Assembly: GCA_963839095.1 (NCBI GenBank)
Contig: CAWIUF010000004.1
Coordinates: 5,106-69,105 of the forward strand
Origin: Palsa-504 sp963839095
GTDB taxonomy: Bacteria; Actinomycetota; Actinomycetes; Streptosporangiales; Streptosporangiaceae
Direction: 5' to 3'
Length of the DNA stretch: 64,000 bases
Shown: piece by piece, positions 47,878 to 56,380 of the stretch
Position numbering within the stretch: the stretch's first letter is position 1
Layout of the letters: each line of letters begins with the position of its first letter
Notes under the pieces: generated by a model
Database searches by the model: none
Seen by the model: the letters and a program-made list of their open reading frames with translations, nothing else
Told to the model about the DNA's origin: nothing
Translations under genes and position numbers: made by a program

Positions 47878-48636
47878 TTAAGACAGCCGCCCGGCGGGGA
47901 TGAGCGGAGCCGTGGGCGGCAGCGGTGTGCGCCCGGCCCTGATCAGCGCGGATACGGACGCGATGTGCAGCGCGAGCAGCAGCGGCACGTCGACCGTCGG
48001 GATCAGCGCGAGCGGCATCCCGCTGATCGGCGCACCGGACGGGGTGGTGTGAATCACCTGGAATCCGACCAGGGCGCCCAGGGTCATGGCCACAACCAGG
48101 TCAGTGATGCCGAACGCGTTGAGCCACAGCGCGGCGCGGTGGCCGGTGCCCTGCGCCAGCCTACGTACCACCAGTGGCGCGGCGATGCCGGTGGCAATGT
48201 CACCCAGGCCCGCGGGCAGGGCGAACAGCGCGGGCAGGTGGCCGAGGGCCATGGTGATCAGGAAGGTCACCGCAGCCACGCGGAACGTGTGCGGGAACTC
48301 CAGGCGCCCCGTCATGCCCGGTGCGGTCAGGGCGCGCGTCACGACCGGGATCCGGCGTAGTAGCAGCAGCAGGCCCAGGAAGCCGACCGCCGCGACCGGC
48401 ATCCACGGCACCCCGTGACCGAGCCGCGTGTGGTACCAGCCGTGACCGGCGATCTCCGCACTGGCGGCAAACCAGCCGCCGAACACGATGGCCGCACCGC
48501 CGGCGAGCAGCGCCGCGCGCCGCCGGCCCAGGCTCGCGCGTATCGCGCCGCCGTACAGTACGACGCAGGTCGCGGCCAGGGCCGCGATGACACCGGCGAA
48601 GGTGATCGCCCACAGATAGCCAGGCGGGTCATACAT
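47878..48636 (-). CDS. Multi-pass membrane protein
   Basis: A 252-residue protein starting MYDPPGYLWAITFAGVIAAL with GGAGG before its ATG. Seven or so hydrophobic helices are visible (ALLAGGAAIVFGGWFAASA, PVAAVGFLGLLLLL, VAAVTFLITMALGHLPALF, ITDLVVAMTLGALVGF, LALIPTVDVPLLLALHIASV). It resembles unassigned actinobacterial integral membrane proteins. It is divergent from an HxlR regulator with a clear operator between, so it is probably that regulator's target. Intact. Confidence 0.7.
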   Translation of the reverse strand: MYDPPGYLWAITFAGVIAALAATCVVLYGGAIRASLGRRRAALLAGGAAIVFGGWFAASAEIAGHGWYHTRLGHGVPWMPVAAVGFLGLLLLLRRIPVVTRALTAPGMTGRLEFPHTFRVAAVTFLITMALGHLPALFALPAGLGDIATGIAAPLVVRRLAQGTGHRAALWLNAFGITDLVVAMTLGALVGFQVIHTTPSGAPISGMPLALIPTVDVPLLLALHIASVSALIRAGRTPLPPTAPLIPAGRLS

Positions 48637-48656
48637 GACATCCTCCGATGCTCGAG

Positions 48657-48694
48657 TTATAGTATCCAAAAGATACTATAATCAAGATAGTATC
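48657..48694. promoter_or_regulatory. HxlR operator region
   Basis: A perfect ten-base inverted repeat, TTATAGTATC-CAAAA-GATACTATAA (48657-48681), followed by a third half-site TAGTATC (48688-48694). The block is strikingly AT-rich in a GC-rich genome and sits between the divergent membrane-protein and HxlR genes. It probably overlaps both promoters and binds HxlR dimers. Confidence 0.8.
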
Positions 48695-48717
48695 TTCCAA
48701 CTATTAAAGTGGAGAGC

Positions 48718-49398
48718 GTGACTCGGAACATGAGGACCTACGACCACTTCTGCATGGTCGCCCGCGCGCTGGAACGCGTCGGCGACCGGTGGAGCCTGCT
48801 GATAATCCGCGACCTCCTGACCGGCGCCAAGCGGTTCACCGACCTGATGGACCGCCTCGGCGGGATCACCCCCAAGACCCTCAGCCAGCGCCTGAGCGAG
48901 CTGGAGGAAGCCGGGCTCGTCGCCGTCGACCGGGAACCGGGCCGACGTGAGGTCTGGTATCGCCTGACACCAGCCGGAACCGACCTCGGGCCTGTCATCG
49001 ACGAGCTCAGCTGGTGGGGGCTACGGCACGCCTGGCGCCGACCCCGGGACGGCGAGCCGCTGCATGCCGAGCACCAGCTCCGCAGTGCCATCCGGGCCAT
49101 CGACCACGCCGCCGCCGACCATGAGCCTGCCCGCTGGCACTTCCGCCTCGACGGCGCGGACTACCTGGCCGAAAGCGACGGCCAGCACTGGACGCTCAGC
49201 GACCAGGTCCCGTCCGGCCCCGCCGACGTGACGATCACCGCGACCACCCGGGCGCTGACCGCTTTCATCTTCACCGGATCACAAGCCGGCCTCGACATCA
49301 TGGGGGAACCCGGGGCGGTCCGGCGGTTCCGGCAACTGGTCAGGACCATGGCCACCGTCGTCCATCCCGACGGGCAATCACCGAATGGATCCGCATAG
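48718..49398 (+). CDS. HxlR-family transcriptional regulator with SCP2-like tail
   Basis: About 226 residues. The HxlR winged helix is clear (CMVARALERVGDRWSLLII, KRFTDLMDRLGGITPKTLSQ, LVAVDREPGRREVWYRLTP). The C-terminal half (HFRLDGADYLAESDGQHW, then PADVTITATTRALTAFIFTG) resembles a sterol-carrier SCP2-like ligand pocket, common in actinobacterial members. Start uncertain: GTG 48718 or ATG 48730. It should bind the palindrome at 48657-48694. Confidence 0.85.
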   Translation: MTRNMRTYDHFCMVARALERVGDRWSLLIIRDLLTGAKRFTDLMDRLGGITPKTLSQRLSELEEAGLVAVDREPGRREVWYRLTPAGTDLGPVIDELSWWGLRHAWRRPRDGEPLHAEHQLRSAIRAIDHAAADHEPARWHFRLDGADYLAESDGQHWTLSDQVPSGPADVTITATTRALTAFIFTGSQAGLDIMGEPGAVRRFRQLVRTMATVVHPDGQSPNGSA

Positions 49399-49424
49399 GC
49401 CTAACGGGTGCCGGCACAGAGGCG

Positions 49425-50039
49425 TCAGCGCAGCTCAATGCCACCGTCGGGACCCCCGAGCCGGGCGACAAGCGCGGCCCTGGCCGCTGGCCTGATCTCG
49501 ACGTCCGCTCCGAGGGCGGCGAGCAATGGCGCGACCGACGGGGGATCGGGGTGCTCAAGGTGGAAGCTCTCGAGCGTAATCCCGGGAGGTGCTGAGCTGG
49601 CGGGATGCTCGGTGTCGCCCCAGCTGATCAGGAACGGGACCAGCCCGTCGGCCGTGGGGCTGACCGTCATGCGCCAGTGAAGCACCGCTCCGGTCGGCCC
49701 GGTCCGCTGTCCGTCAGTCGCCTCGCCCGGGTCATAGCCGTCGCGGCGAGCCCGGGCGACCATCGCGGCGATATCGTCGCAGGCCAGAGCCCAGCTGACC
49801 AGCCTGCTGCGGCTGATCCCGTCGATACCGAAGGGACGGGGCCCGGCGGGCCGCGGCTGGCCAGGATCGGCCGCGATGATTTCCAGGTACGTCTCCGGAC
49901 CGAGCGCCAGCAGCGCGTTATGGGTGCCCAGCCCGGTGTGCCGGCCGCCGTCCTGGGCCCGGACGCCGAGCCGTTCCTCCACGTCGTCGACCGCCGCCCG
50001 GAGATCCGGAACGGCATAGACCAGATGGTCGATCAGCAT
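49425..50039 (-). CDS. VOC/glyoxalase-like domain protein
   Basis: A 204-residue protein from an ATG preceded by GGAGG. It starts MLIDHLVYAVPDLRAAVDDV, with GTHNALLALGPETYLEIIAA, the opening of a PF13468-type glyoxalase-like domain, and ends ARLGGPDGGIELR. The first His and the Glu (YLEII) are typical metal ligands. Reaction unknown. No obvious operon partner. Confidence 0.82.
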   Translation of the reverse strand: MLIDHLVYAVPDLRAAVDDVEERLGVRAQDGGRHTGLGTHNALLALGPETYLEIIAADPGQPRPAGPRPFGIDGISRSRLVSWALACDDIAAMVARARRDGYDPGEATDGQRTGPTGAVLHWRMTVSPTADGLVPFLISWGDTEHPASSAPPGITLESFHLEHPDPPSVAPLLAALGADVEIRPAARAALVARLGGPDGGIELR

Positions 50040-50066
50040 GCGGTCGTCACCCTCCACCGCTATCAC

Positions 50067-50379
50067 ATCTGACCGCCCCGCGGCATTCCGGAGAGCTGCT
50101 GACTATCGCTCCGGGCATGTCCAGCCAGTGAGGGCGAGACCGGGGGCAGCCACGCCAGTCACACCACCCTCATAAGAATATTTGTTTGAATTTCTCGTAC
50201 TAGATGAAATCTAACTGCAATCTACGATAGTGTGTTCGACAAACATCCCGCCGAACGGGGTGAAGAGCACTTGGACCCGAGGGCAGTGTCCTGCCACCAC
50301 CGACGCCTGGCGCGCCGCCATCCGGCGCCTTTCCGCGGCGCTTTCGTCTCTAGCAGCAGCTCCCCAAGGCAGTAGTCCG
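50067..50379. other. Non-coding gap with an AT-rich patch
   Basis: About 310 bp. 50170-50235 is AT-rich (TTTGTTTGAATTTCTCGTAC and on) and could hold a promoter for the VOC gene, though its distance is more than 130 bp. No gene or terminator stem is convincing. Confidence 0.4.
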
Positions 50380-50811
50380 CTAAGGCAGCAGCTCGAGACG
50401 GCGGACCAGCTTGGCTACCTGGTTCCGCGGCCCGATCACGCTGATGGCCAGGGGAGCCAGGTCGCCCGGCTCGGTCTTGGCCAGTTCCCGCAGGTAGTCG
50501 TCGTACACCCGGGTCGCCTGGGCCGAGGCGGCCATATCGGCCGCGAGCAGCCGCCGCTCGATGGCCTGTTCCCTGATCGCACTCAGCTGGGCCGAGCCGG
50601 CCGCGAGGACCGAGCACCCCGCCCACGGCAGCCCCGGATGCCAGTGATCCGAAGCGTCCGGACCGCCCGCCCCCAGCAGCCCGCTAACCCCGGGCGAGGT
50701 CGCGGCGGCGACGCACACGGCCGCGTTGACGGCCTGCCCGGGGGAGAGCGACTCGTCCACGATCACGACCCACTTCAGCTTCGCCGCCCCGGTCCGCTCC
50801 CCGGTGCTCAT
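50380..50811 (-). CDS. DUF2000 family protein
   Basis: A 143-residue protein starting MSTGERTGAAKLKWVVIVDE. Typical features are DESLSPGQAVNAAVCVAAAT, HPGLPWAGCSVLAA, VYDDYLRELAKTEPGDL and a final GPRNQVAKLVRRLELL. DUF2000 proteins have an RNA-binding-hydrolase-like fold of unproven function and often sit divergent from an Lrp/AsnC regulator, as here. An in-frame ATG at 50874 would add 21 residues of weak character. Confidence 0.82.
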   Translation of the reverse strand: MSTGERTGAAKLKWVVIVDESLSPGQAVNAAVCVAAATSPGVSGLLGAGGPDASDHWHPGLPWAGCSVLAAGSAQLSAIREQAIERRLLAADMAASAQATRVYDDYLRELAKTEPGDLAPLAISVIGPRNQVAKLVRRLELLP

Positions 50812-50915
50812 CTCGTCAGGCGAGTAACCATGCACGCCCTGACCATCATCTTCCCGTATTTCAGACGCAGACATACATGAATTCTAGATGCCTATGCGGC
50901 AGTCAATCTATATAA

Positions 50916-50930
50916 CCGAACATAGTTCGG
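50916..50930. promoter_or_regulatory. Lrp/AsnC operator candidate
   Basis: A perfect palindrome CCGAACATAGTTCGG, 14 bp upstream of the Lrp-family ATG and in the space shared with the divergent DUF2000 gene. Position and symmetry fit autoregulation and control of DUF2000 by the Lrp-type protein. Confidence 0.7.
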
Positions 50931-50943
50931 CTACCCTGTCGAT

Positions 50944-51408
50944 ATGCCTGACCTGGACGAACTAGATACGGCGCTCCTGCGCGAACTGCAGCACGATGCA
51001 CGGCGAACCAACCGGGATCTGGCCGAGGCGATCGGCGTCGCGCCCAGTACGGCGCTCGACCGGACCCGGTCGCTACGCCAGCGCGGGGTGATCCGCGGCG
51101 CCCTGCTCGACGTGGACCTCGCCGCCATCGGCCGCCCGGTCCAGGCGCTGATCGCCGTCCGGATCCGGCCGCCGTCCCGGCGCAACATCGAGGCCTTCCG
51201 CGACTGGGCGGCCCGGCTCCCGGACACCGTGGGCGTATTCGTCGTCTCCGGCAGCGAGGACTTCCTGATCCACGTCGCGGTGGCCGGCAACCAGCATCTC
51301 TACGCCTTCGTCATCGACAAGCTGACCGAACGCCCCGAGGTGGCCGACGTCCGGACCAGCGTCATCTACGAGCACCTGCGCAACCACGCCGTCGCCCCGG
51401 AACCTTAA
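50944..51408 (+). CDS. Lrp/AsnC-family transcriptional regulator
   Basis: A 154-residue regulator: N-terminal helix-turn-helix (LDTALLRELQHDARRTNRDL, then IGVAPSTALDRTRSLRQRG) and C-terminal RAM/ActD effector domain (GVFVVSGSEDFLIHVAV, then LTERPEVADVRTSVIYEHL). These assemble to octamers and respond to amino acids or similar molecules. It is divergent from DUF2000 across a palindrome; its stop overlaps the lepB stop (TTAA) on the other strand. Confidence 0.9.
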   Translation: MPDLDELDTALLRELQHDARRTNRDLAEAIGVAPSTALDRTRSLRQRGVIRGALLDVDLAAIGRPVQALIAVRIRPPSRRNIEAFRDWAARLPDTVGVFVVSGSEDFLIHVAVAGNQHLYAFVIDKLTERPEVADVRTSVIYEHLRNHAVAPEP

Positions 51409-52061
51409 TGAGCTGAGCCCAGCGCGGGCTGCCGGAACGTGCCGGGAATCGGCAGGTCTCCGAACTGCGAAAACGGCCACATGATGAGGAAGGCCCGGCC
51501 GACTACCTGGCTCTCCGGGATGGTCCCGTCGTCCGGCGCGGTGGTCATGTGCCCGCGGGAGTCGTCGGAGATCGCCCGGGCGTCGCCCATGACCCACAGC
51601 CGCCCGGGCGGGACGACGATGCTGAAACGCGGCACCGAGGGGGTCGCGCCGGGGAACAGGTAGGACTTCTCGTCCAGCGGGATCCCGTTGACCGTCAGCT
51701 TGCCGCTGTGCGTGCAGCACGCCACGTGGTCACCGGGCAGCCCGATGACCCGCTTGATGTAGTACGTCTGCGTGCTGTAGATCCCGGCATCGGAGAGCAC
51801 GTCGTCCACCACCCGCAGGAACGGGTTGCGCGGCGGCGCGGGATCCGGCGCGCCCGACATGCTGCCCCACGAGCCCCGCCCGCTGAACACCACGATGTCC
51901 CCGCGGCCGATGCCGCGGAAGTGGTAGACGACCTTGCTCACCAGGACCCGGTCCCCGGTGAGCAGGGTGTCTTCCATCGATGCGGAGGGGATCCGGTACA
52001 CCTGCACGACGAACGCCTTGACCAGCAGCATGAGCACGATCGCCGCCAGCACGATGGCCAT
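51405..52061 (-). CDS. lepB: Signal peptidase I
   Basis: A 218-residue type I signal peptidase that removes signal peptides outside the membrane. One N-terminal helix (IVLAAIVLMLLVKAFVVQVY) is followed by box B with the Ser nucleophile (RIPSASMEDTL) and box D with the general-base Lys (YYIKRVIGLPGDHV); box E is WVMGDARAISDDSRGH. An upstream frame from ATG 52173 (MTNDQRDPGAPPDKDQAP, then RKRSWRRL) is the expected cytoplasmic tail but is off by one base at about 52065. So the natural start is probably 52173, with an indel; translation from 52061 could still give an active enzyme. Confidence 0.88.
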   Translation of the reverse strand: MAIVLAAIVLMLLVKAFVVQVYRIPSASMEDTLLTGDRVLVSKVVYHFRGIGRGDIVVFSGRGSWGSMSGAPDPAPPRNPFLRVVDDVLSDAGIYSTQTYYIKRVIGLPGDHVACCTHSGKLTVNGIPLDEKSYLFPGATPSVPRFSIVVPPGRLWVMGDARAISDDSRGHMTTAPDDGTIPESQVVGRAFLIMWPFSQFGDLPIPGTFRQPALGSAH

Positions 52062-52227
52062 TCAGCCGGCGCCAGGACCTTTTCCGCGTCCCGGCCGGGG
52101 CGGGGTTTTCCTCCGCCGCGGGGGCCTGATCCTTGTCCGGGGGCGCGCCGGGATCGCGCTGATCGTTGGTCATGATTCCCCCCGGCCCGGACGGCGGCGG
52201 GTTTTAGTGTGTCATATCTTGTGATGA

Positions 52228-52806
52228 GTGGGCCCGAGTTTCTCCCGCGCCGAGCTCAGGTCGTTCACCGGCGGCACCCTCCCGGACCTGATCGATGACG
52301 GCGTCAAGCTGCTCTTCACCGGCATCAATCCCGGCCTGCGCAGCGTCGCCGTCCAGGGCCACTTCGCGCCGCGCGGCAACCGCTTCTACCCGGCCCTGCT
52401 GCGGGCCGGGATCACTGATCACCTGGTCGACGCGTCGGCCGGCCTGGCCGACGCCGACCGGGCCTACCTGCTCGGCCGCGGCATCGGCATCACCAGCCTG
52501 GTCGCCCGGGCCACCGCCGGCGCGGACGAGCTCGGCCCGGCCGAGCTGACCGAAGGAACCAAGCGCCTCACCCGGATCGTCAGGAAATTCCGCCCGCGGG
52601 TCGTCGCCATCCTTGGCATCACCGCCTACCGGACCGCTTTCGGCCTGCCCCGGGCCACGCCTGGCCGCCAGCCCCAGGACCTGGAAGACGCCCAGCTCTG
52701 GGTCGTGCCCAACCCCAGCGGCCGCAACGCCCACGCCCCCCTGGACACCCTGGCCGCCGCCTACCGCGAGGTCGCCCTCGCCGCCGGCATCACCCCGGAA
52801 CCGTAA
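52228..52806 (+). CDS. mug: G/U mismatch-specific DNA glycosylase (Mug-like)
   Basis: A 192-residue uracil-DNA-glycosylase-fold protein from a GTG. The active-site motif GINPG is in LLFTGINPGLRSVAVQGHF, and the intercalation motif NPSGRNAH near the end. Both define the Mug/TDG subfamily, which removes uracil or ethenocytosine from G mismatches. No partner gene is evident. Length normal. Confidence 0.9.
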   Translation: MGPSFSRAELRSFTGGTLPDLIDDGVKLLFTGINPGLRSVAVQGHFAPRGNRFYPALLRAGITDHLVDASAGLADADRAYLLGRGIGITSLVARATAGADELGPAELTEGTKRLTRIVRKFRPRVVAILGITAYRTAFGLPRATPGRQPQDLEDAQLWVVPNPSGRNAHAPLDTLAAAYREVALAAGITPEP

Positions 52807-52812
52807 CGAACC

Positions 52813-53076
52813 TCAGGCGGGCCCGGCGTGCGGCCGGCGCCGCCACCACAGAATCCGCCGCTGGCGCGACCGGGTCAGAGTAACCACCGCCGATGCCTGC
52901 CGCCCGTCCTCGGGTTCCGCCGCCATGGCCTGCGGCGGCCGGAACGGCGGGCGGGGCCGCCTCGGCTCGCGCACGCCAGCAAGTCCCGGTCCGCTCTTGC
53001 GGCGGACGAACGGGACGTGCTCCCAGACCCAGACGAGCCAGCGTCTCAGGCCGGCCCAGGGGCGGCGCGGCACCAC
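52813..53076 (-). CDS. Small basic hypothetical protein
   Basis: An 87-residue frame: MVPRRPWAGLRRWLVWVWEH, PFVRRKSGPG, proline/arginine-rich centre and a final RRILWWRRRPHAG. Tryptophan- and arginine-rich, no membrane span of full length. Short genes of this kind occur in related genomes but I know no function. It may be spurious; it lies convergent to mug and divergent from the C45 gene. Confidence 0.35.
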   Translation of the reverse strand: MVPRRPWAGLRRWLVWVWEHVPFVRRKSGPGLAGVREPRRPRPPFRPPQAMAAEPEDGRQASAVVTLTRSRQRRILWWRRRPHAGPA

Positions 53077-53128
53077 ACCACCAGGCTAGCTTTGGAAACC
53101 ACCGTTCGGAACCCCTACGGGAGCGCGG

Positions 53129-54262
53129 ATGACCATCCAGCACGTGCGCGTCGCAGGCACCAGCTACCAGCGCGGCCTGCAGTACGGCCAGCAGGCCGCG
53201 GACCGCGTGCGGCGGTCGGTGCAGGCCTACCAGCGGACCTTCGAGCACTTCGCGGGGTGGGACTGGGTCACGGTCCGGCGCGAGGCGGCCCGGTTCGAGG
53301 CGCCCGTCCAGGCGTTCCGGCCCGCCTACGTCGAGGAGCTGCGCGGCATCGCCGACGGCGCCGGCCTCGACCTGACCGACGTGCTGGCGATCAACGTCCG
53401 CACCGAGGTGATGTACGCGGCCCAGGCCCGCCACGCGGCCCAGGCCCGCCACGCGCCCCGGCAGACACCAAAGACACCGAAGACCCTCGCCGAGTGCAGC
53501 GCGTTCGCCCGCGTCCCGGCGCCGGGGCAGCAAGGTCCGGCGCTCCTCGGCCAGAACTGGGACTGGCTGCTGCACTCGGCGCAGACCATCGTCGTGCTGG
53601 AAGTCCGCCAGGACGACGGCCCGGACTTCGTCACCGTGGTCGAGGCGGGGCTGCTGGCCAAGACCGGGATGAACGCGGCCGGCCTCGGCCTGGCGACCAA
53701 CGCGATGGTCACCGACGCGGACATCGGCGACCCCGGGCTGCCCTATCACGTGCTGCTGCGCGCGATCCTCGACTGCGCCACCGTCACCGACGCCCTCGCG
53801 GCGCTCCAGGGCGGCCCGCGCTCCTCCTCCGCCAACTACCTGATCGCCCACGCCAGCGGCAGCGCCCTCGACATCGAGGCCGCCCCCGGCGACTTCACCC
53901 GGCTCTACCCGCTCTACCCCGACAACGGCACCCTCCTGCACACCAACCACTTCCAGCACCCTCGCATCCACCCGGCGGACCTGTCCCTGTGGGCCATGCC
54001 CAGCAGCCAGGTCCGGCTGCAGCGCCTCCAGGCCGCCCAGCAGGCCAGCGACCCGAGGACTCTCGACGATTTCAAGGCCCTCCTCGCCGACCATGCCGAC
54101 TACCCGCACAGCGTCTGCGCCCATCCCGAGCCGGCCGCCCACCCGCTCGAGCAGGGCCAGACCGTCGCCTCGCTGCTGATGGACCTGACCGCCGGCCAGC
54201 TCTGGCTCGCCGCGGGCAACCCCTGCCAGGTCCCCTACGAGCAGCTGACCGTCAAGCTGTGA
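53129..54262 (+). CDS. C45-family peptidase / acyltransferase-like protein
   Basis: A 377-residue Ntn hydrolase of the C45 (isopenicillin-N acyltransferase-like) family. It starts RVAGTSYQRGLQYGQQAADR. The likely self-cleavage point is in TLAECSAFARV, where Cys would become the new N-terminal nucleophile; GQNWDWLLHSAQTIVVLEV follows as usual. An 18-bp tandem duplication near 53427-53462 gives QARHAAQARHA before that site. Substrate unknown; amide or peptide-bond hydrolysis likely. It overlaps the next gene by four bases (GTGA). Confidence 0.85.
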   Translation: MTIQHVRVAGTSYQRGLQYGQQAADRVRRSVQAYQRTFEHFAGWDWVTVRREAARFEAPVQAFRPAYVEELRGIADGAGLDLTDVLAINVRTEVMYAAQARHAAQARHAPRQTPKTPKTLAECSAFARVPAPGQQGPALLGQNWDWLLHSAQTIVVLEVRQDDGPDFVTVVEAGLLAKTGMNAAGLGLATNAMVTDADIGDPGLPYHVLLRAILDCATVTDALAALQGGPRSSSANYLIAHASGSALDIEAAPGDFTRLYPLYPDNGTLLHTNHFQHPRIHPADLSLWAMPSSQVRLQRLQAAQQASDPRTLDDFKALLADHADYPHSVCAHPEPAAHPLEQGQTVASLLMDLTAGQLWLAAGNPCQVPYEQLTVKL

Positions 54263-55209
54263 CCCTGCCCGCGCAGACCCCGGTTTCACTGGCCCGGCCG
54301 CGCGCCCTCCAGCCGGGGGACCGGGTGGCGGTGCTCTGCGTCAGCGGCCCGGTCGAGCCCGGCGCGCTGGCGGCCGGCCTGGATGCGCTGCGGTTCGCCG
54401 GCCTGGAACCGGTCACCTACCCGTCTGCCCACGACCCCGGCACCATGCGCCGCTACTTGGCCGGCGACGACGCGATGCGGGCCGGTGACCTGCGGTCCGC
54501 GCTCACCGATCCGTCCATCGCCGGGATCATGTTCGCCCGCGGCGGCTACGGCGCGCAGCGCACCCTGGAGGCGATGGACTGGGACGGCCTGGGCCCCGAG
54601 GCCGGCCTCCCGCCCAAGGTGGTGGCCGGCTACTCCGACATCACCGCGGTGCTGGAAGCGGTGGCGGTCCGGCTCGGCTGGGCGTCGGTGTTCGGCCCGA
54701 TGGTCGCCATCAGGGAGGGCGCGGCGCATTACTCGTTCGGCTCCTTGCTCCGTACCCTGATGCGGCCCGGGCAGGCCACCGTGATCCAGTACCCGCAGGC
54801 GGTCACCGTGGTCCCCGGCGCGGCCCGCGGCGTCACCACCGGCGGCACGCTCAGCCTGCTGGTCTCCTCACTGGGCACCGGCACGTCCCGGCCCGCCCGC
54901 GGCGGCATCGTGCTGCTCGAGGACGTCGGCGAGGAGGACTACCGCATCGACCGGATGCTGACCCAGCTGCGGCGCTCGGGCTACCTCGACGGGGTAGCCG
55001 GCATCGTGGCCGGCACCTTCACCGACTGCGGCCCGCCCGAGACGATCCAGGACATCCTGACCGAGCGGCTCGCCCCCCTCGGCGTGCCCATGATCGCCTG
55101 GGCCAACGTCGGCCACGGCGGCCAGGTCCAGGCCTTCCCCTACGGCATCGCGGCCGAGCTCGACGCCGGCACCGCCACCCTGCGCCTGCTCGATCCGCCC
55201 CTCAGCTAA
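54259..55209 (+). CDS. LD-carboxypeptidase (S66 family)
   Basis: A 316-residue serine peptidase of the LdcA/MccF family, which cleaves an L-D bond in muropeptides or related compounds. Visible: RALQPGDRVAVLCVSGPVEP, MFARGGYGAQRTLEAMDW, VVAGYSDITAVLEAVA (catalytic Ser), a LLEDVGEEDYRIDRML stretch (Glu) and NVGHGGQVQAFPYG (His). It starts by GTGA overlap with the C45 gene, so the two are coupled and may act on the same peptide or cell-wall material. Confidence 0.9.
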   Translation: MTLPAQTPVSLARPRALQPGDRVAVLCVSGPVEPGALAAGLDALRFAGLEPVTYPSAHDPGTMRRYLAGDDAMRAGDLRSALTDPSIAGIMFARGGYGAQRTLEAMDWDGLGPEAGLPPKVVAGYSDITAVLEAVAVRLGWASVFGPMVAIREGAAHYSFGSLLRTLMRPGQATVIQYPQAVTVVPGAARGVTTGGTLSLLVSSLGTGTSRPARGGIVLLEDVGEEDYRIDRMLTQLRRSGYLDGVAGIVAGTFTDCGPPETIQDILTERLAPLGVPMIAWANVGHGGQVQAFPYGIAAELDAGTATLRLLDPPLS

Positions 55210-56279
55210 CCCGCGGAACGCATCCGCCGCGCCAGCCCCGCGTGCACCCGCCGCGGCCACAGCGGCCCGCCGTAGACGAACCCGGTGTAGCCCTGCACCA
55301 GCGTCGCGCCCGCCTGCAGCCGCTCCCAGGCGTCCTCCGGGGTCTCGATCCCGCCCACCGCGACGAGCACCAGCCGGTCCCCGGCCCGCGCCCGCAGCAG
55401 GCGGAGCACCGCCAGCGACCGGTCCCGCAGCGGCGCCCCCGACAGACCGCCCGCCCCGGCCGCCGCCACCTGCGCGGCCGGGCTGGCCAGGCCGTCCCGG
55501 GCGATCGTGGTGTTGGTCGCGATGATCCCGTCCAGCCCCAGCTCGAGCGCCAGGTCAGCGACCGCGCCCACGTCCGCGTCGGCCAGGTCCGGCGCGATCT
55601 TGACCAGCAGCGGCACCCGCCGCCCGCCGGCCGTTGCATCGAGCGCCGAACGCACCGCCTCCAGCACCGGCCGCAGCCGCTCGGCCGCCTGCAGGTCACG
55701 CAGCCCCGGAGTGTTCGGCGAGCTGACGTTGACCACCACGTAGTCGGCCACCGTCGCCACCGCGCGCGCGCTGGCCGCGTAGTCGGCGGCCGCCTCCGCG
55801 TCCGGCACCGCCTTGGTCTTGCCGATGTTCACCCCCACCACCGGCCCGCCCCGCGAGCGCCGCAGCGCGGCCGCCGCGGCCGCCGCCCCGTCGTTGTTGA
55901 ACCCCATCCGGTTGACCAGCGCCCGGTCCGCGGTCAGCCGGAACATCCGCGGCCGCGGATTCCCCGGTTGCGCCCGCGCGGTCACCGTGCCGACCTCCAC
56001 GAACCCGAACCCGAGCGCCGCCAGCCCGCGCGTCCCGCGCGCGTCCTTGTCGAACCCGGCCGCCAGCCCGAGCGGCCCGGGAAACTCCAGCCCCAGCGCC
56101 CGCACCCGCAGCACCGGGTCCCGCGGTCCCAGCCACCGCCGCAGCAGCCACGCCGCCCCCGGCACCCGCGCCACCCCCCGGATCACGCCAAAGGCCAGCC
56201 GGTGCGCAGTCTCCGCCGGCACCCTCCGTAGCACCACCCGGTACAGCAGCCCGTACACGCCCTCACCACCCCGAGGCAT
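55206..56279 (-). CDS. pyrD: Dihydroorotate dehydrogenase (quinone)
   Basis: A 357-residue class 2 dihydroorotate dehydrogenase, step four of pyrimidine synthesis, bound to the membrane by its N-terminal helices (YRVVLRRVPAETAHRLAFGV). FMN-barrel motifs are GLAAGFDKDARGTRGLAALG, NRMGFNNDGA, VVVNVSSPNTPGLRDLQ (catalytic Ser), TNTTIARDGL and VAVGGIETPEDAWERL. Start at ATG 56279; a GTG at 56258 is possible. Convergent with the LD-carboxypeptidase, stops overlapping. Confidence 0.95.
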   Translation of the reverse strand: MPRGGEGVYGLLYRVVLRRVPAETAHRLAFGVIRGVARVPGAAWLLRRWLGPRDPVLRVRALGLEFPGPLGLAAGFDKDARGTRGLAALGFGFVEVGTVTARAQPGNPRPRMFRLTADRALVNRMGFNNDGAAAAAAALRRSRGGPVVGVNIGKTKAVPDAEAAADYAASARAVATVADYVVVNVSSPNTPGLRDLQAAERLRPVLEAVRSALDATAGGRRVPLLVKIAPDLADADVGAVADLALELGLDGIIATNTTIARDGLASPAAQVAAAGAGGLSGAPLRDRSLAVLRLLRARAGDRLVLVAVGGIETPEDAWERLQAGATLVQGYTGFVYGGPLWPRRVHAGLARRMRSAG

Positions 56280-56380
56280 TATGCCGAACGAGCCCGGTCC
56301 CCGCCCCGGCCCCCCGTCCCGTGGCTATTTTCCGGGCCAACCGGACGGCGGGAGCGCACCTCGCGTGGCACGATGAACGG

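Noticed and set aside
53427..53462. Possible repeat array or CRISPR near the C45 gene
   Set aside because: Just two 18-bp tandem units inside a coding frame; no spacers.
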